Assembly: GCA_030668545.1 (NCBI GenBank)
Contig: DAOUTT010000152.1
Coordinates: forward strand, 1 to 5,814
Length of the DNA: 5,814 nt
Origin: Anaerolineales bacterium
Lineage (GTDB): Bacteria; Chloroflexota; Anaerolineae; Anaerolineales; E44-bin32
Reading direction: 5' to 3'
Shown: positions 1 through 5,154 of the stretch, piece by piece
How positions within the stretch are numbered: the first letter of the stretch is position 1
Layout: each line of letters begins with the position of its first letter
Position numbers and translations under genes: made by a program
The notes under the pieces: model-generated
What the model saw: the letters and a program-made list of their open reading frames with translations, nothing else
The model's database searches: none
Told to the model about the DNA's origin: nothing

Positions 1-1197
1 AGCATCCAGCACCTCCCGCGTCTGGAAAGCTGTCGCCTCCAACGCGGCCCGGGCGAGATGGCCGCGAGTAGTATGCTGCGTCAGTCCGGCGATCACACCA
101 CGTGCGTCGGACCGCCAATTCGGGGCGAAGAGTCCAGAGAATGCCGGCACAAAGTAAATCCCCCCGTTATCATCAACGGACCTGGCAAGCGCTTCAACCT
201 CTGGAGCACTCTCGATCAAGCCGAGATTGTCCCGCAGCCATTGCACCAACGCCCCGGCGACGGCAATCGAGCCCTCCAGCGCATATGCCGGGGATGCATT
301 AGCTAGCTGGTAGCCCACGGTTGTGATCAAACCGCTTTGCGAATGAATGATCTCCTCACCGGTGTTAAGCAGCATGAAACAACCAGTCCCATAGGTGTTT
401 TTCGCATCCCCTGCTCTAAAACATGTCTGACCGACCAGCGCAGCTTGCTGATCTCCCAGATCGCCGCAAACGGGAACGTCGTCCGCGAAAGGACCATCCC
501 CGAGGGTGTTCCCCCACGGCTCGGGATCGGAGGAGGGCACAATCCTCGGCAGCATGCCCTCAGGAATTCCCAGGATCTCTAGAATCCCGGAATCCCAGGT
601 GAGCTTCTCAAGATCCATCAGCATTGTACGGCTGGCGTTCGTCACATCGGTGACGTGCGCCCCGCCCTGCGGTCCGCCGGTCAAATTCCAGATCAGCCAG
701 CTGTCGATGGTGCCAAACAACGCCTCGCCCCGTTCAGCCGCCCGACGAACACCTTCAATGTTTTCGAGAATCCATTTAAGCTTGGGCCCTGAGAAATACG
801 TAGCGAGCGGCAAGCCAGTCTTCGATCGAAAGCGATCGACCCCGCCCTGCTCTGCGAGTTGGCTGCAGATTGCCTTTGTGCGCGTGTCCTGCCAGACGAT
901 GGCATTTCCGTAGGGCTTTCCCGTCTTTCGGTCCCATACGATCGTCGTTTCCCGCTGATTGGTGACCCCCATTGCCGCGATTTCACCGGGTGATACTCCA
1001 GCCTGGGCGACAACCGCGCGCATCACTTCCTGGGCGTTCTCCCAGATCTCCAGACCATCGTGCTCCACCCAGCCCGGCTGTGGGTAGATCTGTTGATGTT
1101 CCTTTTGTGAGTGTGCCACAACCGCTCCGTTGCGATCGAAGAGCATACAGCGCGTGCTGGTTGTACCTTGGTCGAGAGCGGCGATGAATTTCGTCAT
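1..1197 (-). CDS. glpK: Glycerol kinase (FGGY family), C-terminal part beyond the window
   Basis: Phosphorylates glycerol to sn-glycerol 3-phosphate with ATP in the cytoplasm, the entry step of glycerol use. The minus frame reads 399 codons without a stop from ATG at 1197 to the window edge; full GlpKs have about 500 residues, so roughly the last 100 are missing. Family landmarks appear in order: the phosphate-binding LDQGTTSTR at residues 8-16, WVEHD at 43-47, NQRET at 80-84 (glycerol-contacting R82/E83), IVWQDTRT at 100-107, Y134, GTIDSWLIW at 162-170, TDVTNASRTML at 183-193, GDLGDQQAAL at 245-254 with the expected catalytic base D249, and the second-domain NTYGTG at 267-272. The FVPAFSGL block and a well-conserved ATP-domain stretch follow before the edge. 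An AAGGG site 8 bases upstream supports the start. The position matching E. coli R236, which binds fructose 1,6-bisphosphate, is Asp here (by eye alignment). Identification is secure; the frame is uninterrupted. Confidence 0.96.
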   Translation of the reverse strand, partial: MTKFIAALDQGTTSTRCMLFDRNGAVVAHSQKEHQQIYPQPGWVEHDGLEIWENAQEVMRAVVAQAGVSPGEIAAMGVTNQRETTIVWDRKTGKPYGNAIVWQDTRTKAICSQLAEQGGVDRFRSKTGLPLATYFSGPKLKWILENIEGVRRAAERGEALFGTIDSWLIWNLTGGPQGGAHVTDVTNASRTMLMDLEKLTWDSGILEILGIPEGMLPRIVPSSDPEPWGNTLGDGPFADDVPVCGDLGDQQAALVGQTCFRAGDAKNTYGTGCFMLLNTGEEIIHSQSGLITTVGYQLANASPAYALEGSIAVAGALVQWLRDNLGLIESAPEVEALARSVDDNGGIYFVPAFSGLFAPNWRSDARGVIAGLTQHTTRGHLARAALEATAFQTREVLDA

Positions 1198-1205
1198 AGA
1201 GGTTG

Positions 1206-1210
1206 CCCTT
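1206..1210 (-). promoter_or_regulatory. Ribosome binding site of the glycerol kinase gene
   Basis: On the minus strand this reads AAGGG and lies 8 bases before the ATG at 1197, a normal Shine-Dalgarno distance. It fixes the start, which also places the LDQGTT motif at residues 8-13 as usual for GlpK. Confidence 0.6.
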
Positions 1211-1273
1211 GTGTTATCTCTGGCTGCATCCCGCACGGCAACGAGGCTGCCGTAATGCAAGCCTGTATATTTG

Positions 1274-1300
1274 GGAAATACTTATCAGGTGACCATTTCC
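1274..1300. repeat. Spaced inverted repeat upstream of glpK (possible operator)
   Basis: GGAAAT at 1274-1279 is matched by ATTTCC at 1295-1300, 6-bp arms with centres 21 bases (two helical turns) apart. It lies about 80-100 bases upstream of the glpK start, where a regulator could bind. Six-base arms can occur by chance, so the functional reading is weak. Confidence 0.25.
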
Positions 1301-1377
1301 ATTTGGCTATAGCTTAGCAAATCTCGCATTTCTTACAAGCTGGGAGGGAGCACTGCAAATATTTAATTCCATCAAGG

Positions 1378-1396
1378 ATTTATCCCTTCGATAAAT
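1378..1396. repeat. Perfect 7-bp inverted repeat, candidate operator
   Basis: ATTTATC (1378-1384) and GATAAAT (1390-1396) are exact reverse complements around the 5-base spacer CCTTC. The AT-rich 19-base dyad with no following T-run looks more like a dimeric-regulator site than a terminator. It lies about 180 bases upstream of glpK, far for a proximal operator, so its target is uncertain. Confidence 0.35.
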
Positions 1397-1648
1397 TATG
1401 GATCGGCAAAAGATCAATCAGCTTTCCCCACCCTCCTTCCAGATGACATCATTATCTTGATCTCCCCACGGTAGATCGTTGCAGAGGTGATGGTTCGCTT
1501 TTCCTCTTCTGCCCCCACACCCCCCGGATCAAACATCAAGCTCTCAGCTCAAACTCATAATGCAAACAGGAACACATGGCAGCGCTCATCGGATGTACAT
1601 TATGGTTGTTCTCACGCTAATGGTGGGTTCTTGGTTTAATGTGGAGTG

Positions 1649-1665
1649 CGGAAGCTCTGCTTCCG
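1649..1665. repeat. Hairpin 1 of the intergenic cluster
   Basis: CGGAAGC (1649-1655) pairs perfectly with GCTTCCG (1659-1665) across the 3-base loop TCT. A small companion, AGGC-GCA-GCCT, follows at 1671-1681. No T-run follows either, so they are not ordinary intrinsic terminators. Confidence 0.6.
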
Positions 1666-1703
1666 GCCGTAGGCGCAGCCTGTATTTTGAAGTCCACTCG
1701 TTA

Positions 1704-1736
1704 AACCTCCCGCAGGTTTTGACCCTGCGGGAGGTT
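1704..1736. repeat. Hairpin 2, a perfect 13-bp stem
   Basis: AACCTCCCGCAGG (1704-1716) is the exact reverse complement of CCTGCGGGAGGTT (1724-1736), with a 7-base loop TTTTGAC. This is the strongest secondary structure in the window. On the plus strand it is followed by ATATCAG, and on the minus strand by TTAACGAG, so neither side has the U-tract of a classical terminator. It could still stall transcription, stabilise an RNA end, or belong to a dispersed palindromic repeat family. Confidence 0.75.
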
Positions 1737-1749
1737 ATATCAGTACTGA

Positions 1750-1771
1750 GCCCGGAGGTTCAGCTCCGGGC
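1750..1771. repeat. Hairpin 3, a perfect 8-bp GC-rich stem
   Basis: GCCCGGAG (1750-1757) pairs with CTCCGGGC (1764-1771) across the loop GTTCAG. Directly before it is the 8-base palindrome CAGTACTG (1741-1748). It ends at the second copy of the 14-base direct repeat. The GGTTCAG core faintly recalls a tRNA T-arm, but no acceptor, D or anticodon arms can be built around it. Confidence 0.65.
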
Positions 1772-1826
1772 GGAGCAGTGCAAATTAAATCCTCATGAAT
1801 ACCCACGCAAATTAGAGGACAACTTT

Positions 1827-1834
1827 AAAAGGAG
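1827..1834 (+). promoter_or_regulatory. Strong Shine-Dalgarno-like site ahead of a small reading frame
   Basis: AAAAGGAG ends 4 bases before the ATG at 1839. The match to the anti-SD is better than that of the downstream phosphatase gene, whose own site is only GAGAG at 1920-1924. The 4-base spacing is on the short side. Confidence 0.4.
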
Positions 1835-1838
1835 ACCA

Positions 1839-1985
1839 ATGCCTAAATTATCACACTCGCCTTCCATTGTATTCCGAGAAGTTATAAAATCTAAAAGATG
1901 GCAGCGTCTTAGTAAAACAGAGAGCAATTATTTATGCGACTCGAAAAAATTCTATGTTTCCTACTGGATATGGACGGAACGATAA
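1839..1985 (+). CDS. Possible 48-residue small protein or leader overlapping the phosphatase start
   Basis: I do not recognise this product. The frame starts at ATG 1839, 4 bases after AAAAGGAG, and ends at TAA 1983-1985. The predicted peptide is basic (many Lys and Arg), has one Cys, and ends with an aromatic stretch (FYVSYWIW) before TER; there is no signal peptide or clear membrane segment. The last 52 bases overlap the first codons of the phosphatase in another frame, so part of the C-terminus is dictated by that gene. The same frame is open further upstream to 1560, but only this portion has a ribosome site. It could be a leader peptide that opens the message for the phosphatase, which has a weak site of its own, or simply a chance frame. 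The good ribosome site is the only positive evidence. Confidence 0.25.
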   Translation: MPKLSHSPSIVFREVIKSKRWQRLSKTESNYLCDSKKFYVSYWIWTER

Positions 1986-2722
1986 CCCTGGGCGATCACC
2001 TGCTTCCAGGCGCTCATGAATTCATCCAACTCCTTTCAAGATGCGACATCCAATACTTCTTCCTGACCAACAACTCGTCCCGATCAAGCGTTGATTATTC
2101 AGCCAAGCTCCACACTTTGGGTCTTGAAATCCCCACGGAACGGATACTTACCTCGGGCGAAGCTGCTGCATCCACGCTCGCAAGCAGAGATGAGGGCGCC
2201 CGGATCTATCTCGTTGGGACACCCTCCCTTCAGCGCGAGTTTCTCGATCATGGTTTTGAGCTCAGCGATGAGAATCCTGATACTGTTGTCCTCGGCTTCG
2301 ACACCACACTTACCTATGATAAATTGTCCCGACTGTGTTCCTTGGTTCGAGAAGGCACTCCGTACATCGCCACGCATCCCGACCTCAACTGCCCGACGGC
2401 GGAAGGACCGATCCCAGATATCGGCGCAACAATCGCCTTCGTGGAAGCTTCAACCGGCAGGGTGCCCGACGAGATTATCGGCAAACCTTTTCAACCTATG
2501 ACGGAAGTTATCCTCGCCAGAACAGGTCTGGAGCCCGCGCAGATCTGCATGGTCGGAGACCGCCTGTATACCGACATCGCCATGGGCAAGCATGGATTGC
2601 GAACAGTTCTGGTTCTGAGCGGCGAAACCCAGCCGGGAGACCTCGTCGAGTCTCCCTACAAACCAGACCTCGTAGTAAAAGATATTGGTGAGTTAGCGCA
2701 GTTGATCAAAGATCAAGGGTGA
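1934..2722 (+). CDS. HAD-superfamily class IIA phosphatase (NagD / phosphoglycolate-phosphatase-like)
   Basis: A cytoplasmic Mg-dependent hydrolase expected to remove phosphate from a small phosphorylated metabolite. All four HAD motifs are present in 262 residues, the usual NagD-family length: motif I DMDGT at 12-16 (nucleophile D12, acid/base D14), motif II TNN at 45-47 followed by SSRS, motif III K184 in IIGKP, and motif IV GDRLYTDI at 208-215 (D209, D214). The long insertion between motifs II and III, with ATHPDLNCP at 146-154, is the class IIA cap that sets specificity. The start is well fixed: an in-frame TAA at 1913-1915 leaves no earlier ATG, and the motif I distance is normal; GAGAG at 1920-1924 is a weak ribosome site. 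Family members act on nucleotides, 4-nitrophenyl phosphate, phosphoglycolate, pyridoxal phosphate or glycerol 3-phosphate, so the substrate cannot be named from sequence. The divergent glycerol kinase makes glycerol 3-phosphate worth testing. Confidence 0.94.
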   Translation: MRLEKILCFLLDMDGTITLGDHLLPGAHEFIQLLSRCDIQYFFLTNNSSRSSVDYSAKLHTLGLEIPTERILTSGEAAASTLASRDEGARIYLVGTPSLQREFLDHGFELSDENPDTVVLGFDTTLTYDKLSRLCSLVREGTPYIATHPDLNCPTAEGPIPDIGATIAFVEASTGRVPDEIIGKPFQPMTEVILARTGLEPAQICMVGDRLYTDIAMGKHGLRTVLVLSGETQPGDLVESPYKPDLVVKDIGELAQLIKDQG

Positions 2723-2840
2723 ATTTTCGACGATCAATTTTGTTGGATTTCCTGCCCTCTTCCAAACCAAGTGAGTTGATTGGCCTTAGCTGCATAAACC
2801 CAAGCTAACAGGGATTAACGATCACACGTCCTTACAGCCC

Positions 2841-2957
2841 ATAGAACTCTTTCCCCTACTCTTTTTAGAAACAACTCCCCCACCCTATCGCAGCAAAGAT
2901 CCTCAAACCCACACAATTTCTTCACAACTCTCTAACAGGTTCTACAAACTCCTTTCC
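2841..2957 (+). promoter_or_regulatory. C-rich, G-poor stretch between phosphatase and ABC operon (possible Rho-loading site)
   Basis: By direct count these 117 bases hold 43 C and only 7 G on the plus strand, with almost no potential for stable structure. C-over-G bias in an unstructured untranslated RNA downstream of a gene is the known signature of Rho utilisation sites, and no intrinsic terminator follows the phosphatase gene: the only nearby dyad, TTAGCT (2786-2791) with AGCTAA (2803-2808), has an 11-base loop and no T-run. The stretch would thus separate the phosphatase transcript from the ABC operon. Other readings are a plain unstructured leader or local mutational bias. Confidence 0.35.
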
Positions 2958-2963
2958 TATACT
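2958..2963 (+). promoter_or_regulatory. Candidate -10 element for the ABC operon
   Basis: TATACT differs from the TATAAT consensus at one base and sits 44 bases before the adaptor start. There is no good TTGACA-like hexamer 16-18 bases upstream (the bases there are ACAGGT) and no extended TG, so the call rests on the -10 alone. Confidence 0.3.
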
Positions 2964-2993
2964 TTCGTACTGAAAGACCAACAAAAGCGATCC

Positions 2994-2999
2994 GAGGAG
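2994..2999 (+). promoter_or_regulatory. Ribosome binding site of the adaptor gene
   Basis: GAGGAG ends 8 bases before ATG 3008, an ideal Shine-Dalgarno distance, and fixes that codon as the start; the Lys-rich N-terminus and membrane anchor follow directly. Confidence 0.7.
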
Positions 3000-3007
3000 C
3001 TGGAACG

Positions 3008-4414
3008 ATGTTAAAGAAGTTCTCCAAGAAGACCCTATTAATCGCCGGCATCATCTTCATTGTGGCAGTGAGCAGCGGTTTTGCGTATTACACCCTCGCA
3101 TACCTGCCAACGCAGACAGCGGATGAACCCGATATTCAAACCGCCACTGTGCGCCAGGGGGATCTGGTCATATACGCCAGCGGATCTGGTGTTTTAATCG
3201 CCGGCGATGAAATCGAACTTGGGTTCGGGACCAATGGTCTGGTCGCTGAAATCCACGTTCAACCCGGCGATCAAGTCATGGCCGGCGATGTGCTCGCAGT
3301 CCAAGGAGAGCGTGAACAGCTGGAAGCGGCTGTAGCAGCGGATAAACTCACCGAAATTACTGCCCGGCAGTCGCTCGAAACCATCTATGAGAAAGCTGGC
3401 ATCACGACCGCTCAAGCGCAAACCAATCTGGCGAATGCCCAGGATGCGCTGTACAGCGCGGAATATACACACAGTGTGCAGCAGGAGGGCAATCGAGCCA
3501 CCCAGGCCACGATCGATGCCGCAGCAGCCGAGCTTGAGAAAGCGGAGGATGCCCTCGCCCGCGCAAACGAGAATCTCAACCATGATCCTGACAATGGGGA
3601 CCTCCAAATAAAATATGCGAGCGCAATGAGCAAGTATCAAACCGCATTGGGGAATTGGAACTGGTATACAGGCCAACCGACTGAGATTCAACAGGCGATG
3701 CTTGACGCCGAGGTCGCAATGACAAAAGCCCTCCTCGAGCAGGCTGAACTTGAGTGGTCTCGGGTCAAGGACGGCCCGGATGCGGATGAGATCACGAAGG
3801 CTGAACTGCAGCTCGCCAGCGCTGAAGCAAAATTAGCCATATCCCAGCGCGATCTAGAACAATCTATCATCACTGCGCCGATGGACGGCACGATCATTAC
3901 GGTGAATGCAAATGTGGGCCAGAACGTGTCGGGATCGTTTATTACCCTGGCGGATCTTTCCCAACCGCATCTGGAAATCTTCCTGGATGAAACCGATCTG
4001 GGGAAGATTGACCTCGACTATGAAGTCGAAGTGATCTTCGACGCCCTGCCGGATGAAGTCTTCAATGGAAGTGTTATTCAAGTCGATCCGGGTCTTTATA
4101 CATCGCAGGGTGTTTCTACCGTGCGCGGGTTGGTGAAACTCAACGATGACTCCGCTGTCATGCTGGACAGCCTGTTGATAGGCATGAACGCTGCTGTCGA
4201 CGTCATTGGCGGAAAAGCTGAAAAGGTGGTTCTGGTGCCGGTTGAAGCTTTGCGCGAACTTTCACCTGGCGAGTATGCGGTCTTCGTTTTGGAAGACGGT
4301 GTGCCTAAACTTCGGACAGTCGAGGTCGGTTTAATGGACTTTACTTTTGCTGAGATCACGTCCGGTCTTAAGCAGGGCGAGATCGTCACCACTGGCATCG
4401 TGGAGACTGAATAA
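3008..4414 (+). CDS. HlyD/MacA-type membrane-fusion adaptor subunit of an ABC exporter
   Basis: Adaptor protein that is anchored in the cytoplasmic membrane and projects outward to work with the ATPase and permease encoded next. In 468 residues one sees: a Lys-rich start and one hydrophobic anchor (about 9-33); a first lipoyl-like half around 77-98 (GLVAEIHVQPGDQVMAGDVL); a long Ala/Glu/Gln-rich helical hairpin from about 100 to 285; the second lipoyl half at about 287-312 beginning ITAPMDGTI; a beta-barrel domain (about 315-385, ending near QVDPG); and a C-terminal membrane-proximal domain that includes VLVPVEAL and ends at KQGEIVTTG. This order is typical of MacA/YknX and RND adaptors. There is no lipobox, so the anchor is a transmembrane helix, not a lipid. 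The stop overlaps the next start by one base (TAATG), giving coupled translation. The hairpin holds an Asn/Trp-rich segment (DPDNGD, then NWNWYTGQPTE) that probably forms its tip. Export substrate unknown; antibiotics, peptides and lipid-like compounds are known for relatives. Confidence 0.92.
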   Translation: MLKKFSKKTLLIAGIIFIVAVSSGFAYYTLAYLPTQTADEPDIQTATVRQGDLVIYASGSGVLIAGDEIELGFGTNGLVAEIHVQPGDQVMAGDVLAVQGEREQLEAAVAADKLTEITARQSLETIYEKAGITTAQAQTNLANAQDALYSAEYTHSVQQEGNRATQATIDAAAAELEKAEDALARANENLNHDPDNGDLQIKYASAMSKYQTALGNWNWYTGQPTEIQQAMLDAEVAMTKALLEQAELEWSRVKDGPDADEITKAELQLASAEAKLAISQRDLEQSIITAPMDGTIITVNANVGQNVSGSFITLADLSQPHLEIFLDETDLGKIDLDYEVEVIFDALPDEVFNGSVIQVDPGLYTSQGVSTVRGLVKLNDDSAVMLDSLLIGMNAAVDVIGGKAEKVVLVPVEALRELSPGEYAVFVLEDGVPKLRTVEVGLMDFTFAEITSGLKQGEIVTTGIVETE

Positions 4415-5154
4415 TGTCCGGACAAACCATCATCCAAACATCTGACGTGAGCAAAATCTACGGCATGGGGGAAATCAGCGTAGCCGCGCTGGATGGCGTG
4501 AGCATCTCAATACAGGAGGGTGAATTCGTCGCCATCATGGGACCCTCCGGCTCAGGAAAAAGTACGCTTATGAACATCCTCGGCTGCCTCGACCGACCAA
4601 CGGAGGGCCGCTATATCCTCGACAATGAGGATGTGAGCGACCTGGAAAAAACCGAATTGGCCGCTATCCGCAGCCGGCAGCTAGGATTCATTTTTCAATC
4701 CTATAATCTGCTCTCCAGGACCACTGCCCTGGATAATGTCAAACTTCCATTAATCTACAACCGGGGCAACAAGATCAGCCCGGAAGAGCGAGAAGAAATC
4801 GCCCGGAAGACGTTGGAGGCTGTGGGTCTAGGGGATCGCGCCCACCACCAACCGCATGAACTTTCCGGCGGACAGCAGCAACGGGTGGCAATTGCCCGGG
4901 CGCTGGTAAACGATCCTGTTCTCATACTGGCAGACGAGCCCACTGGAAATTTAGACTCGCGATCCGGCGAAGAAATCATGAATTTGCTCCATGAGCTGCA
5001 CGAAGAAGGAAGGACCATCGTAATGGTCACTCATGATCATGAGATCGCCGAGCATACCCAACGCACCATCCATCTGCGCGATGGCAAGGTCGAAAAGGTC
5101 ATTAAAAATGGGAAAAAGCATACTCAACGAGATGGGAAGGGGGAATCATCATGA
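4414..5154 (+). CDS. ABC transporter ATP-binding protein, MacB/LolD (YknY) type
   Basis: Cytoplasmic nucleotide-binding subunit that powers the permease encoded next. All ABC signatures are intact in 246 residues: Walker A GPSGSGKST at 43-51, Q-loop Q95 in FIFQSYNLL, signature LSGGQQQRVAIARAL at 150-164, Walker B LILADEP with catalytic E175, D-loop GNLD at 178-181, and switch H207 in VTHD. The FQSYNLL and DEPTGNLDS wording is that of the MacB/LolD/FtsE group, whose transporters pull or push substrate by mechanotransmission without a normal translocation channel. The start overlaps the adaptor stop by one base and has GGAG at 4402-4405, 8 bases upstream. The last 20 or so residues form a Lys/Asp-rich tail (KNGKKHTQRDGKG) past the usual domain end. 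The gene overlaps the permease start by 4 bases (ATGA). MacB of Gram-negatives carries ATPase and permease in one chain; here they are separate, as in Bacillus YknYZ. Confidence 0.97.
   Translation: MSGQTIIQTSDVSKIYGMGEISVAALDGVSISIQEGEFVAIMGPSGSGKSTLMNILGCLDRPTEGRYILDNEDVSDLEKTELAAIRSRQLGFIFQSYNLLSRTTALDNVKLPLIYNRGNKISPEEREEIARKTLEAVGLGDRAHHQPHELSGGQQQRVAIARALVNDPVLILADEPTGNLDSRSGEEIMNLLHELHEEGRTIVMVTHDHEIAEHTQRTIHLRDGKVEKVIKNGKKHTQRDGKGESS
5134..5144 (+). promoter_or_regulatory. Ribosome binding site of the permease gene, inside the ATPase gene
   Basis: GGGAAGGGGGA lies 6 bases before ATG 5151, inside the last codons of the ATPase gene. This purine run encodes part of the odd Lys/Gly tail of the ATPase, so the tail may be partly a by-product of keeping the ribosome site. 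Confidence 0.55.

Larger units (their letters stand above)
1347..1785 (+). repeat. Pair of near-identical 14-base direct repeats, 1347-1360 and 1772-1785
   Basis: GGAGCACTGCAAAT at 1347-1360 recurs as GGAGCAGTGCAAAT at 1772-1785, 13 of 14 bases equal, each followed by an AT-rich TTAA/TAAA stretch and TCC. The copies bracket about 410 bases that include the hairpin cluster. They could be the ends of a small inserted element, two copies of a dispersed repeat, or coincidence. Confidence 0.3.
1198..1838. other. Long intergenic region between divergent glpK and the phosphatase gene
   Basis: About 640 bases with no recognisable protein-coding gene. It must contain the promoter for glpK (minus strand) and that for the phosphatase (plus strand), but I could not find a convincing -35/-10 pair for either. 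What can be seen: a spaced inverted repeat at 1274-1300, a perfect short inverted repeat at 1378-1396, a run of pyrimidine-rich sequence around 1420-1530, and a cluster of strong hairpins at 1649-1771. A plus-strand reading frame stays open from 1560, but it runs straight through the hairpins, has no family resemblance and no ribosome site at its first ATG, so I do not treat it as a gene. Confidence 0.6.

Noticed and set aside
327..542. Possible frameshift in glpK suggested by an alternative minus-strand frame
   Set aside because: Manual reading of the main frame from 1197 to 1 is continuous and keeps all GlpK motifs, including those within this interval.
506..913. Plus-strand frame of 135 codons opposite glpK
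   Set aside because: Lies wholly antisense to a secure GlpK reading frame and its product is low-complexity Pro/Ser/Arg text typical of a shadow frame.
1704..1740. Intrinsic terminator at hairpin 2
   Set aside because: The stem is excellent, but neither strand has a T-run after it, and no gene ends nearby.
1750..1790. tRNA-like T-arm (GGAGGTTCAGCTCC)
   Set aside because: No cloverleaf can be made: acceptor, D and anticodon arms and a CCA-compatible end are all missing.
1560..1838. Open plus-strand frame from ATG 1560 continuing into the small frame at 1839 (141 codons in all)
   Set aside because: It passes through three perfect hairpins, has no ribosome site at its first ATG and resembles no family; only the part from 1839 has any start signal.
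2786..2808. Terminator after the phosphatase gene
   Set aside because: Only a 6-bp AT-rich stem with an 11-base loop and no T-run.
3194..3691. Minus-strand frame of 165 codons inside the adaptor gene
   Set aside because: Antisense shadow of a well-supported adaptor coding sequence, with no family motifs and no start context.
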